DNA of 64,000 nucleotides, taken from assembly GCA_947069175.1 (NCBI GenBank), contig CAMTDV010000019.1, forward strand, positions 77,065,358-77,129,357, in the 5' to 3' direction. How positions within the stretch are numbered: position 1 is the stretch's first letter; every line of letters starts with the position of its first letter. Made by a program: the position numbers and the translations under genes. The DNA comes from Scalesia atractyloides (taxonomy: Eukaryota > Streptophyta > Magnoliopsida > Asterales > Asteraceae). This document shows positions 33,761 to 46,500 of the stretch, piece after piece. The notes beneath the pieces were generated by a model. That model worked only from the letters and a program-made list of their open reading frames with translations. It was not told the DNA's origin and ran no database searches.

Positions 33761-34690
33761 GTAACATTAATGGCTTGAGTTCAAATCATCATTTATAACT
33801 TAGGGTTTGATTTTAGCTTATAACGTTATGGGGGATGGGGTTGGTAGACTGGATAATGGATTGTCATGCGGGATATGATTCTCATGGTACACCGTCCCAT
33901 TCCCAAACCATGGTGGTTCGCATGATTTAATCAACAACAACCATGATCCTCTTTCAATTAATTAGGGGATTTTGATTGGTGGGGGAGGATACTGTGATAG
34001 TGGGGGTCATGGTCCACACCATATAGGGTGGCGGATGAGAGTTGGGTGACATGGCGCTAGCGTGGGGGTGGTGGTGGTCATTTAGGTCATGACCACACCT
34101 CGTAGCTATGTAGGGCTGGTAATTTGTATTGGTTTTGAGTTGAAGGATCTGTGTAACCTCCGATAATGTCTAATTATGGCGAAAGGTTAATTAATAACAT
34201 TAAAGCACTTATTAAAAAAGGAATCTAATATAAGATTTTTTAGAATGGGCGACTTTCTTGTAATAGGCTACCGCACTCCCCAAATTGGAGCACCCCGTTA
34301 CCTTGCACCGGTCAAACTATGTTGTCTTAACCGGCCCACGCTGGTTTCAGAGATTGGCTTGGGCGTTCCCCGGAAACCATACCGCGACTGCTACTTGACA
34401 ACCGTTGTGCCACCACAAGAGCTGAACACTCTCAGGTGTAATACAAATGGGACGAAAACCACAAAAGATGAGTTCACACTCAAAATCAACCCTTGTTTTT
34501 TGTAACATTGATGGCTTGAGTTCAAATCATCGTCTATAATTTAGGGTTTAATTTAACTTAAAGTAGGGCTGGTAATTTATATTGGTTTCTAGTTGAAGGA
34601 TCTGTATAACCTTGACAATGTCTAATCATGTCGAAAGGTTAATTAATAACATTAAAGCGCTTATTAAAAAAAGAAATCTAGCATAAGATG
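33761..34690. repeat. Pair of direct repeats with insertions
   Basis: 33761-33820 matches 34502-34561, and 34111-34240 matches 34565-34690. The second copy is continuous. The first is split by 33821-34110, which is rich in GGTCATGACCACACC words and MITE-like. Between the copies lies a GC-rich, possibly SINE-derived segment (34245-34450). Confidence 0.55.
34245..34450 (-). mobile_element. Possible SINE (antisense)
   Basis: GC-rich island. On the minus strand it has TGGCACAACGG, one mismatch from the A-box, and ends CGCCCATTCTAAAAAA. No clear B-box or target duplication was found, so this is tentative. An 86-codon ORF on the plus strand has no recognisable family. Confidence 0.3.
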
Positions 34691-35360
34691 AGTTAACTAC
34701 CAAATCAACCCTAGTTTTTAATCAAAATCAGCCCTCGTTTTTAATCAATTAAATTTCAAATCAATTTAGTTTTCTAATCAATATACTACGCAATTATAAA
34801 ATTCAGTGCATGTTATACAAAATCAGAAATATAATTTAGATATCTATAAAGACTTTTTTAGGATGATTATTTACTATGATTTTTGGAATGGCAACGATTA
34901 TTTCTACTTTATAACTCTAATAATCTTAAATTTATCAATATTATCCCAAATTTGAACCTGAGACCTCACCTTTAAAAGTACTCAATTCCAAAGATCAGGT
35001 TGTTGTTACTAGTTACGTTAATTAGCATAATTGTAATGTTTTGGGCTTATACATTAACATTGCCACCCATTGCAAGGGGCCGTGACACATTCTCCTTCAT
35101 TGGTGTGGGCTACTTTAGTAAGCCTACTAGTTAATTCCGGCCCAAAGAGTTTAATTAGCACGCACTAATTAAATTTAGCTCCTAATCCACAACTTCTTGT
35201 TTTCGTTAGCTTTTAGTATTGTTCTATGAGCTGTTCCAAAGCTTATTTCAATAAAATCCATCAAAGTAACACACTTTATACAAATATCGATGTGATATAA
35301 AATGTTTAAAGTGAAATATTACTTGATAAAATCCATCAAAGTAACGTATCTTAGCCATAT
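34691..35360. other. Spacer without recognised features
   Basis: AT-rich and non-coding; nothing I can support. Confidence 0.4.
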
Positions 35361-35605
35361 ATAGGGATGGACTTGGTACCGGTAAATCAAATTCCTTAAA
35401 ATTGGATACTGGTACTGAAAATGTTTAGTATGGTACGGTACTGGTATTTAAAGGTAAAAGTTGGTAAATACCGGTACCATACCAACCCAGTAACAAACCG
35501 AAAGTACGGTACCGAAAACCCAAAAAGTGGATATCAAATAGATATTTAAGATGTTTTAGTACGAAAAATTGGATACCAATACCCAATACGAAATTTCATC
35601 CCTAT
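35361..35605. mobile_element. MITE-like element with GGTACC repeats
   Basis: Ends TATAGGGATGGAC and TTTCATCCCTATT are imperfect inverted repeats. The interior is built from GGTACCGGTA and TTGGATACTGGTAC-type words, giving strong self-complementarity. I found no target duplication. Confidence 0.45.
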
Positions 35606-35919
35606 TTATGAATGTCACACAACACATCAAACATTTTGTAATCTAATACTCGCATATATTTTAAACAATAAAAAAACTTCAACATGTCCGCTTTGCATCT
35701 AACCCATCAATTATTATATCAAGATCTATGTACATTGTGTTTATTTATTTATATTTATTGTTATGCGCCTTATTCTAGAAATGAGGGTGTTATAGAAGTC
35801 TTTAATTAGCTTGGATCTTAAAATCTTCTTAATTTTGAAGACTTGTGTGGGCAAAAACATGAAAAAGTTATAAATCTGGGGCATAGATGAAATATATCTA
35901 AATATCTAATTATCTCTAT

Positions 35920-36349
35920 CAGTGGCGAAGCTTGGCTAAAAGTTCCGTGAGGACCGAAATACATGGGAACCAATGTTTGTTTTTGTTTCTATCGTTACGT
36001 TTTGGTTTATATGTTCAGGTCAGCGATTGAGTTCGGTTCGGGTCAAACAACCCTCTAGTTTCATTTGTATAAAAATTAGTTCAAACTTTATTAAAAGCCA
36101 CTTCAAGCTTAAAAACAAGTATAAAAATTTACTAATAGCCCCGTTCACATTTTTTATAACTAAATACAACAATATGTATAAATTGTTTTTGACAAGAAAC
36201 TTGGTAGGAGCCGGAAATTTTTAGGCAAAATAACTGGTGGAGGCCGGCCTCTACACTTATAAAGATTTCGGATGAAAAATCGAAAAATTAAGACTACTAA
36301 CCGAAAATTGGCGAGGGCCAGGGCCGACCCCTTATAAGCTATGCCCTTG
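35920..36349. mobile_element. Possible short TIR element
   Basis: CAGTGGCGAAGCTT at the left and the inverse of CAAGGGCATAGCTT at the right match at 10 of 14. The flanks do not form a convincing duplication. Non-coding. Confidence 0.35.
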
Positions 36350-38639
36350 ATCCCGTAACGAATTTCGGAGAATGATACTTGTGTGGGCAACACCAGGAAC
36401 TCCATTATGATGTTGTGGTCACTCAAAAGCTATTTTGCTCCGGTAAATAATAGTTTACCTTTTATATATATTTTTAGAAAGCATGTTTTATTATAAAAAA
36501 ATATATATGGGAGCGTCAAATTTGGAACATGAAAAAAAACCCGGGAATCATGTATTTAACATGTTAAAAGTGGTGAACAGTGAACACTAAAAAGTGGCGC
36601 CTAAGAAAATACATCCAATTCATTCACTGTGCTAGATGTGTAATAATGAAGCCTATGGTATTGCCACTGGGATGATGACTCGGGTTGTACATACCCTCTA
36701 GGTCTAGTTAGAAAAAAAAAGATAAGTAGGTGAAGCTTATGGTATTAACCGCTGAATGGTGACTCAGGTGGGGTATACCTCTAAGTTAAACGTATGCAAA
36801 AGCATGTTAAAGCTTAAAACCATCATCCAGAAAATTTTATTGGAATTACGAAAAGGTTTTTATATAAGACGGCAGATAATAATCTTTTAACCTCATAAGC
36901 TTGAAGCGGGACTAGGTAGCGGTATGGTTTTTGAGTGTGAGACCCATAGATGAGTGATACGCGTGAACTTAACGGATCGTGAATAAAGGCTGGGAAAACA
37001 GCGATAGGGCTTAGATGGATCTTATACCCGCAATCGTAGTTAACATGTGATTAGAATCGTTAATAAAATAACCAGATATATTGGAAGCCATTGATTCTGA
37101 TTGTGATTCCACTGACGAGAATTTTTGGGACGGAAAAAGATAAATGTGGGGATGTGATGTGTTTGTAAAAACACATTGTATTTTGTCTAATTTTGTATGT
37201 GTTTTTGTATTTTAAACGTGTCTTTTCATATTGGTATGTTGCACTTGTATGTGTCAGGTTTTTCAGGCTTAACACAGGCTAAACAAGGTAAAAGGAACAT
37301 CCAAGCGTAAAAACGGGTTGGGCGGGTCAACACGGACGCTGTAGCAAGAGTTCTGAAAACATGCCTTCTTTGCACCACGCGAAGGAGTCATATGGATCAG
37401 TCGCGTGGTGTGACAGAGCACAGTCAACAAAAGTGAAACTTGCCTTCTTCGCACCACGCGAAGGAGTAAGAGGTCCCTACCGCGTGGCGCAAAACGGGGA
37501 GTGTCGGGAATTTTTTTTTACAATTTAACCTAAAATAGCATGAAACAATCCCCATTCCATCTTCCAGCCGTTTTTTTTGCGAATCCAGAGCTCCCAGGAG
37601 GCGATTTTCAGAGTCTTGACATCCCATCCATTCGGTTTCTTCATGATTGATCCTTCCAACTCAAGATTCAAAGCTGTGATGACAAACATGCGAGGCTAAA
37701 CCCTTTCGTGACTTCCCCCAGATGATCGCTTACTATGTTTTGCACAATTAAGTTTGTTTTAGATTCTTGTAACTGGTAACTTTAACTACTTGTGTTAATT
37801 TCTTGGTAAACGTTTCTTATATTTGAATTATTTGTCGTTTATCAAGCGTATTGGAAATTCCTTGCATTGTTAGCAGGTTGGTAAACTGGTGGTAATTGGT
37901 ATAATCAAACGGATTGTAAGGTTATAGTTTTTTTAATGGTTATTAATAATTGATCAAAGTCATCAATTCTAAGACCATGTCTATATGGTGTTTTGAATCA
38001 CTAAAGGGGTTTTTTTTGTGTTATATTGGTAATCTGGATTCCGGGTGGGACTTACTTCTTCTCATTCTAACAACACTTTCGTACAACAGTGTTTTTCACA
38101 AAAAACCCCAATTTAGATAATAGTAATTCTTTAGTTTCTTTCTAAACTGACCACAAATTCACTGTGATACACCTTAACACCACTACTACTGAGGTATTTA
38201 AGTAAAAATACTTGTTTTTTATTAGCCCACGACAGCTACATCAAAATGCATTATGCCGTTATAAACGACGAAGGAAGGAAGCTCATATCATCCTTTCTTT
38301 CTTTCTTTCAACAAACAACTTAAACGATTCAAACACTTAGCGATGTCTTGGTTTGGCCTCAATTACGTTTTTGGCAATCTTCCGGCAACACAAACACGTT
38401 TATTCCGAAAAGCGGTGTATAGTATTTATTAACTTGTATTGTTTATTTTGTTTATCAAATCTTACTACACCATTGTTTTAGGAGAGGTCTTCCATCCCTG
38501 GTTCTTACGATGCGAGAGTAAATGATGATCACGCGGAGGAGGTCGCGTCTCACTTTCATTCTTATCACAGAACCGTTTGACAACTGATTGAGCAAGCATT
38601 AATACTATTGGTTAGTTGTTAGATTACCGTCATCTTTTA
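36350..38639. other. Non-coding stretch with LTR-like debris
   Basis: 37300-37500 contains paired CACCACGCGAAGGAG and CGCGTGGTGTGAC-type words. GAGGCTAAACCCTTTCG (about 37690-37710) recalls LTR or leader sequence of plant gypsy elements. No complete LTR end, primer site or ORF is recognisable. Confidence 0.3.
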
Positions 38640-38990
38640 CCTGTTGTTTTTTTTTCCAGTTTGTTATGCTTAACGGTGAACACATGGTGCTTGGCGAATA
38701 GATGTGCTGAACAAGAATCATAGACCCGAAACATAACCATGGCACTGCTCAACATCTGGAGGGTTACGCATTTTCTAGGAGATTCACTCCTAATGAGTTT
38801 AGATTGGTGCAGGAGCTGACAACACAAGGCATGGAGCCCTGTAAAATCTGGAGAGCCATAATCGAACAGAACCCTTAAAATAAGCATGTTTCGAAGGACA
38901 TACAGAACACTCACCAAAAGATTAGGACTCTAAAGTTTGATAAAAACAACGTCTCACATGCAGCGACTGGAACATATCCTCTAGGAGAAA
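38640..38990 (+). pseudogene. Mutator/FAR1-type transposase fragment (N-terminal part)
   Basis: One plus-strand frame reads HNHGTAQHLEGYAFSRRFTP, then LVQELTTQGMEPCKIWRAI, then, after a stop, KHVSKDIQNTHQKIR. This spacing (HNH, EGHxFxRR, LTxxxxxPxxI, IYNxxxKxR) is that of the region after the zinc-binding domain in Mutator-like and FAR1-related proteins. The catalytic domain is absent. Assigned from motif memory. Confidence 0.45.
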
Positions 38991-39502
38991 CACATGAGCT
39001 ATTACACGTAGAAGGATCCCTCCACCAACACCATTCAAAAATCTTTTTTTTTGTCATGAGTTATTCTTAGGAATGTGGCAGGCGACCTACAAAACTAACA
39101 TGCACAATCTTCCCTTTTTGCAAGTTGTGGTATGACGTCGGCAAACCAGATCTTTTGTGTTGTGCATGCATTTTTTTAAAACGAGCACAAGTAACATAGA
39201 GCTGGGTCCTGTAGAGAAATCAGGTCTATGTTATGCAAGTGTATGGAGCCGTGTGTAATTCTTACGGACAAAGACTAAGCCCTTTAAACGTGTGTCACAA
39301 AATTTTCCCGAACGCATATAGATATATTTACAGGTCTCACATTTTACATAATATTGTAAAATACTGCAAGAATTCCTTTTACTCAACCGGAATGGGAGGG
39401 GTTTACTCGTTCATGGTCGACATTGTTTGATACTCCGACCGAGCCAATATATGAGTATGACCTCTCCACCCTTCATATACATATATAGTAGGTGGCGGTT
39501 GC

Positions 39503-40207
39503 TTAAAATTGCATTTCCCGCTCGTCATACTTCCAGACGAGCTTCTCTCCGAATTGGCGAATTCGGTTTCCTTCCTCCACCAGTTCATCTCCAAGCTGGA
39601 GGAGTTCTTCCACATGCTCCATGGGTAGCACTGGGGCTGGCACTGGTTCAGGGTAAGGTGGAACTGGTTCTTCGTAAGGGAATGGGTTTTCCAGTAGTTG
39701 CTGTATTTCCAGTTGTTGGCCCACCATAGGTTTAGAGGATTTGGTGTTGGAATCCTGGGTTCCTCGTTGGGGTCAAAGGCTGAGATTGGAAATTGGTTCC
39801 CCTGGTTCTGGTCTAGATTCATGGGTTGGTTGGGAAATAAAGGAGTATCTGTGGTTCTGGATTTGCTGCTTGGTTGAAATTAGGCTCTCCTCCTATATTC
39901 CCATACAAGTGGAAATTCGCTAATTGTCTATCCAACTCTTCTTCCTATAAGGGTCTAACTTCTGGGGTTTGGGTATTTCTAACTGCTATGGCTTGCTGTT
40001 GGGCTTGTCTTAATCTTTTCCTCCTCTCTCATTTGCCTCGACTAAACCAACCTCTCTTTTTAGGGGGAAAAGGTTCTACAGCTTTGGCTTTGAAAACAAA
40101 GATTCCCTCGGAATGGTAGTTGATCCAGCGGTTGACTGGGAGGTTCCTTCATATATGGGAGAATGAGGTAAGTGATGATAAGCGTCAGAAGTACCCTGAT
40201 CACTCAT
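39503..40207 (-). pseudogene. gag: gag N-terminal fragment of a minus-strand LTR element
   Basis: ATG at 40207 lies about 125 bases inside the primer site. The product begins MSDQGTSDAYHHLPHSPIY and is interrupted by stops and shifts. It ends in a Pro/Glu-rich stretch and a helical region (VEELLQLGDELVEEGNRIRQ) that I associate with the N-terminus of Gag in some plant gypsy elements. Nothing of pol follows; the element is cut off near 39490. Confidence 0.5.
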
Positions 40208-40329
40208 ACTGTAAACTAAGAAAATTTGTTCAGATTGACACAAAATAATCATAGAAGTTATAGATATTTCCTAACACAATAGGATAAAATTTAGGTATGT
40301 AAAAGAACACCTAAATAGCTTAAACCATG

Positions 40330-40347
40330 GCATGGCTCTGATAGCAC
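40330..40347 (-). other. Degenerate primer-binding site
   Basis: The minus strand reads GGTGCTATCAGAGCCATG a few bases from the LTR end, one change from the initiator-Met type TGGTATCAGAGCC. Confidence 0.7.
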
Positions 40348-40351
40348 CTTC

Positions 40352-41739
40352 TGTCACAACCCCGGGAGCGGGAGCGCGAGACACAGAGCTGGTGGTACCG
40401 GTGTTTATTAATTTGGGAGCGGAATTACAACATCAGGATCATAGTTAGGAAATAATTGATCAGAGTTTCAAAACACCAAACTTTTATATTACACAAAATG
40501 GATAAAACCTAAGTTTCAATTAAAAATACATCTGTAGGGATAAACCCTGATTTATGTAAAACATAAACTCCGATTATTTAGGTAACTTTTATAGTCACTT
40601 TTCTAAGCCTTCAGTGCTCTCCAACTGGCTTCTATTAGCTTCACATTAAGTTACCTGAAACGAGTTTTAAAAAGATTTTATCAGCAAGAAATACTAGTGA
40701 ATACATCCCAGTATAATCAAAACAAGTTTTATAGCTTTACAGTTATTGAGAGCATCCGTATTTACAATGTTTACATCTACAGCATTACCCAATCAGTACT
40801 GTCACTCCTGACTTTTGGGTCTTGTTACCCATTGGCAAAAATCCATTTGTCCAACGGTAACGGATGTCAAATTTCGTATACAAAACCCCAACATACCGGC
40901 AGTAATTGTAGAATACATATACTCACTGTTAAGTATAATTAAAATATTTTGACTCACAAAAAGGTTTACAAAAAGAGAATGTACTCACTTTGAAAACTTA
41001 GGTATTCCTACGGAGTTCCTGGTGAAAATTCTTGATAACTTCCTGGAATTTTTGTTTAAAACATACAATGCACATGCGTTAGTAAATTAACCCAGGTCAC
41101 TTTTAGCCATACAACCGGGACAGAACCCCGGCGTGCGTAGTCAGGCAGGGCCTTGACATGCGTCGGTGGGTCCTAAATCAATCGGGTAGGATAACTATAC
41201 ATCACAAGATAGAACCACAACGTACTCAGTCGGGCAGAGCCTTGACATGCGTTGGCGGGTTCTAATTGGGTAGGGTAACGAATTAGTGATCGGGGGTTAA
41301 GATACTTACAGCGGGCAGCGCTTCGCAAGTTTAGGGGTTTAGGGAGAGGGGGTTCTCAGAAAAACGGGGATTCGAGAGAGTATACGGTCGAATTGTGCGT
41401 TCAAAAGTGAGCAGATTTCTCAGTCCCAGGTCGGGCCTTATATAGGCCAGTTTGGCATCTCCCACGCGTCGCGCAGGATTTCTGGTCAGCTCTCGCGTGG
41501 CGTCTGGGACACCTAGCTAGGCTAGGTTAGCCTCGTAACGAGTATAGGCTTGCCACTTGTCGCAAACGGAGACAGATGTCACATGGCCTCCCCCGCGCGT
41601 TGCAAGAGACACCCTAGTCTCTGGCGCGTGGCGCCTGGGATGCCCAGGTGGACCCGCCTCGTTTTGCTTGCCGAGTCTCGTTTTGCATGTTCGGTTAAAC
41701 GTTTCGGATCGGTTCGGGGTATTTTGGAGAGTTGTTACA
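40352..41739 (-). repeat. LTR of the truncated minus-strand element (1388 bp)
   Basis: Minus strand runs TGTAACAACTCTCC ... GGGTTGTGACA. It holds GC-rich words (CGCGTGGCG, CACGCGTCGCGC) near 41460-41640. It abuts the truncated gypsy LTR at 41740 with no gap. Its partner LTR was not found. Confidence 0.75.
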
Positions 41740-42429
41740 TAAACGCACTTTTGGGTATCACATATGTTCGTATATCAAAACACATCACACAACTCTCAAA
41801 CGCTTATTCGCAACCCGCTGTTACATGATTATACGTGAAATCTGCTGAATTGTATGTATTGCTTGATTGCTTGTACGCCACCTTAACATGATAGTATACT
41901 AGAGGTTGACCCGCCACCCGGAGGCCCGGGGTTGTTAAGGCTCGCATTTTTATTTCACATTTATTTTCTCTTTTAGGATGTGGACACTTGTTCGCATGCC
42001 TCGATCAATCGCGGTTTGTTGGTTTACTTGAATCAAGTAGTTACATAGTTCACAACTCTTACGTATGTCATGCGGTGTATGCTAAACGCTTTTATATCTA
42101 TTATGTACGTAAACCTGTATGCTCACCTTTACTTAATTGTATTAACGTTTTATTTTAACATATGTGGCAGGTTGAGGATTATGCTTTGGATGCTTAGTTT
42201 AGGTTTTGTATAGAAAATCATGTAATAAATCTAGGGAAGATCGGATCAGATTTATGTTTAAGAGATTGTTTTGAAATGTAATGATTATTTGAAGATTGTA
42301 TGAGTTTGATAGTATGGGATATTAAATATTGATTATTGTCTTTAAAATGATCGTTATGGAATCTCTTGATCAATCTGATTCGCCTAGTGCCACTACCCCG
42401 ATGATTCCGCCATCAGTTGGGGTGTGACA
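41740..42429 (+). repeat. 5' LTR, truncated (last 690 bp only)
   Basis: Matches 49915-50601. The first about 1.7 kb, including the promoter and all the palindromes of the 3' LTR, is absent; the sequence left of 41740 is the opposing LTR. Confidence 0.9.
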
Positions 42430-42432
42430 GAT

Positions 42433-42445
42433 TGGTATCAGAGCC
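42433..42445 (+). other. Primer-binding site (initiator-Met tRNA type)
   Basis: TGGTATCAGAGCC three bases after the LTR end, identical to the site of the nested element at 9148-9160. Confidence 0.93.
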
Positions 42446-43557
42446 ATAACCTTAGGATAATTAGGTAGAATTGCCATGTTCGACCTAGTCACATGTTTAA
42501 GTACCCGACTGACCAATCTTTGACTTAAATGCTTAAACTACTTGCCATAAATGCTTAAACATGCCTTTCCTAAGGCTAACACAATATACACGCTTGGAAA
42601 CACTCGTATTACACAAAACGAGTGATCAAGTCAAGATTAGGTGTGAAAACCGAGATCTCTCGATAAGATCATTCACTCCGCGCATTCTCTATCGCACGAG
42701 ATGCTTTCATTGAGTTAGGAGTGATATCCAAACCTCGACGAAAATCTCCATTTCTATCTACTGGAGCTCCCGACTCGATCGGTGAGTATAGCCACAATTA
42801 GGAATGAAGTTGTTATGTTAGGGTTGAATCCCGCATCTCAATGACTAGTTCCGTTCTTTGATTTTCAATCTCACCAAAGTCTCGATTAATTTGATGACTT
42901 GGGGCACGACGTAACTGGAAGGATAAATTCCGTTAACCGTAGTACGGCGAGAGCATTTATCTATTAGGTCAAATCGTGTGTCCGAACTCGGAGAATTTTC
43001 GAACCACTTTTGGTAGTCGCTGTCTCAAAACCCAGGACACTCCCAATTGATTTAAGCCTATAACCATCGATTTTACGCATCATCGAGTTTATTACTATTT
43101 ATGTGTTTAAATTTTGAGAATTTTCGCTTATTCGATTTCTCGCTTTATTGATTTCTTGTTTTATCGATTTCTCGCTTTATCGCTTTTCGCTTTATAAAGA
43201 ATGCACAACTCGCACAGCTCTCGTAATCTAAAACGCTAAATAATCACCAACCAAACTAAAACGCTCATCTCTTTAAGCGTATGGTCTCACACGCGGTATC
43301 ACTCGCTTAACTCGCTTATTACGCTTATATCTCGCATCTCATACGCACTACGCATGATATTAATTAGAAGTGAATACTTGCAAAATATGTGCTTACGTGC
43401 TTATGTGATTATGTGCTTACGTGCTTATGTGCTTACGCGTTATATGTTTGCGTGGATTCGGCTTACAGGTTTTGTGCTTGCATGAATAATAATAATAAAT
43501 ATTTTAAACACAAACCAATTATAATCGAATCTCATCTAATCTATATCCTTCGTGTAG
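42446..43557 (+). other. Untranslated leader of the gypsy element
   Basis: 1.1 kb with no recognisable ORF. Contains T- and CGC-rich words such as TCGCTTTATCG near 43140-43200. Confidence 0.55.
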
Positions 43558-46500
43558 ATGTCTTTAATGGGATCACACACGAGGAGAATCATCCAACGCA
43601 ACAACGCTGACAAGCGCATCGCATCACTTGTGGGCAAGGAGATGGCCAAGGTGATCTCTCAGATCGTCATCGAGATCCAAGCCGCAAGCAGCAACTCCTC
43701 TGTGGATTCGAAAACCGACGCGCCTAAGTCCTCATTCAGTTTTAAGCAATTCAAACCATGTGGACCACTTACTTTCTCAGGCACTGAAGGACCAAGTGCC
43801 ATGTTCCACTGGTTTGATGCTATCGAGGTCACGTTCCGTCAGAGTGGATGTCCAGAACCCCTTCGCACCATCAACGCTACCGGCGTGTTCCAGTCCAGGG
43901 CTCTCGACTGGTGGACCGTGGAGCGTAACAAACGGGGAAACGACGAAGCCTACGGACTCACCTGGGATGAACTTAAGGCAATCATGAACAAGGAGTTCTG
44001 TCCTCCTAATGAAGTCCGGAAGTTGGAGAACGAATTTTGGGGAATTAAGCAAGACGGACCTGACAATGCTGGTCTAACAACTCACTTCAAGCAGTTGAGC
44101 ATTATTTGTCCCGGTCAGGTGGACACTACCGAAAAGGCAATCAAGAAATACCTCAACGCTCTGCCTGACTGCGTCGCTGACTTTGTGCAAGCAGCACGCC
44201 CTGCTACTATTGAGGAGACCTACCAGCTAGCCGCAGAGATCAACGACAAACGAGTTCAATCTGGTTATTTCAAAACCAGCAAGGTTGCAAATCAGGCCAT
44301 CACCGAATCAGCAGCTCCTACTACCGATCAGTCTCAAGAGTCAAAGAACAGTCGCCGTGGTCGCAAGAGAGAAAACCCGAGCAAGAATTGTGCACTTACT
44401 GCTCCGCAAAAACCCTCAGCCGCTCCAGTCTGCTACACCGAACGCACCGCCGACAAAGCGTGCGTATACTGGTCCTCACCCTTTGTGCTCAAAGTGCACT
44501 TATCACCACGCGGTTGGAGGCAATTGTCGTTTTTGTACCAACTGCAACATCTACGGCCACTTTACTGTCAGTTGCCGTTCAGGCCCTCGTTAACCAGCTC
44601 CTCCAGCTCCAGCAGCACCAGCTTTACCAGCTCCCCCTCAGGCCAATCAGCAGCAAACTCCAATGGCACGTGCTTGTTACACGTGCGGAGACCCGAATCA
44701 CTTCAGTAATGTCTTCCTAAACAAACCTGTGAAGCAGGAACAGCAGCCACAGCCACAGCCACCGCAGCCCGAGCAGCAGCAACCACAGGCTGCGCGTGGA
44801 AGAGCCTTCAATCTCAATCATCGCCAGGCTCAGAATGACAACAATGTTGTCAACGGTACGTTCCTTGTTAATGGTATTTATGCTTCATGTTTTGATACTG
44901 GTGCCGATAATTGTTTTGTATTGTTAGAATTCGAAAAAGTTTTAAAATGTAAACGCGCTAAACTCCCAAAGACTTTCGATGTGGAAGTCGCCACCGGAAA
45001 AATCGTTACCGTTAACTCCGTTCTACGTGGTTGTACTCTCGATCTCAACAACCACGCCTTATCGATCAATCTCATACCTATGCAGTTAGGTAGCTTCGAC
45101 ATCATAGTAGGCATGGATTTTCTTCGTGAGAATCATGTTGAAATTGTTTGCTTCGATAAATTGATTCGCTTCCCTCTTTCAAACGGTGATCAACTCCATG
45201 TTTACGGTGAAACTCCTCAAAGAAGTTGATGCTTTTGTCTTGTACTCGAGCACACAAATGTTTGCGAAAGCAATGTGTTGCTTTCCTCGCTCATATCGTG
45301 AACCGGGAGAAAGAAAGGAAAACCTACAAAGACGTTCCCGTTGTTTGTGAATTTCCTAAGGTCTTTCCAACGATTTACCCGGTTTACCCCCTACTCGTGA
45401 TGTCGAATTCCGTATCGATTTGATTCCCGGAGCTACTCCCGTTGCTAAAGCTCCCTATCGTCTCGCACCATCCGAAATGCGCGAGCTATCCAGCCAACTA
45501 TAAGAGCTTCTTGATAAAGGATTCATACGCCCGAGCACTTCGCCATGAGGCGCACCCGTTCTTTTCGTGAAAAAGAAAGATGGGACGTTCCGAATGTGCA
45601 TCAATTATCGTGAACTTAACAAACTCACGATGAAGAACCGTTACCCTTTGCCTCGAATCGACGGTTTATTTGATCAGCTGTAAGGTGCTACTTGTTTTTC
45701 TAAAATCGATTTACGTTCCGGTTATCATCAGTTACGTGTCTTGGAAGAAGATATTCTGAAAACCGCCTTTCGTACTCGTTATGGCCATTTTGAATTCGTG
45801 GTCATGCCCTTTGGTCTTACAAATGCACCCGCGGTCTTCATGGATTTTATGAAACGTGTGTGTAAAGCTTTCTTGGATCGCTTCGTCATTGTATTTATCG
45901 ATGACATTCTTATTTACTCGAAGTCGAGAGCCGAACATGCGCGCCATCTTCGTTTAGTTCTCGAACTCCTCCAAGGTAATCACCTTTATGCTAAGTTCTC
46001 TAAATGTGAATTCTGGCTCGAAGAAGTCCAATTTCTCGGCCACATCGTTAACTTCAAGGAATTCACGTCGACTCTGCAAAGATTGAAGCTGTCAAGAGCT
46101 GGATTACGCCGAAGAATGCATCCGAAGTCCGTTCCTTTCTTGGATTGGCGGGTTACTACCGTCGATTCATCGCCGACTTTTCAAAAATCACCGTTCCGCT
46201 TACCGCTTTGACTCATAAAGACAAACCTTTCGTTTGGGTTCCAAACAAGAGGAAGCCTTTCGAACTCTCAAGCGTATGCTATGTAATGCTCCCGTACTCG
46301 CTCTACCTGATGGAAACGACGATTTCGTTGTTTACTGCGCTGCCTCCAATCTTGGTTTTGGTTGTGTTCTTATGCAACGAGACAAGGTTATCGCATATGC
46401 GTCTCGACAACTCAAGATCCACGAGAAGAACTACACAACCCGCGATCTCGAACTCGGTACAGTTGTTTTTGCATTGAAGATATGGCGACACTACCTTTAC

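Noticed and set aside
34245..34505. 86-codon ORF as a host gene
   Set aside because: Contained in a GC-rich, possibly SINE-derived island between direct repeats; no family recognised.
43389..43610. ORF just upstream of the gypsy gag
   Set aside because: Low-complexity TTATGTGCTTACG repeat translated by chance, overlapping the gag start in another frame.
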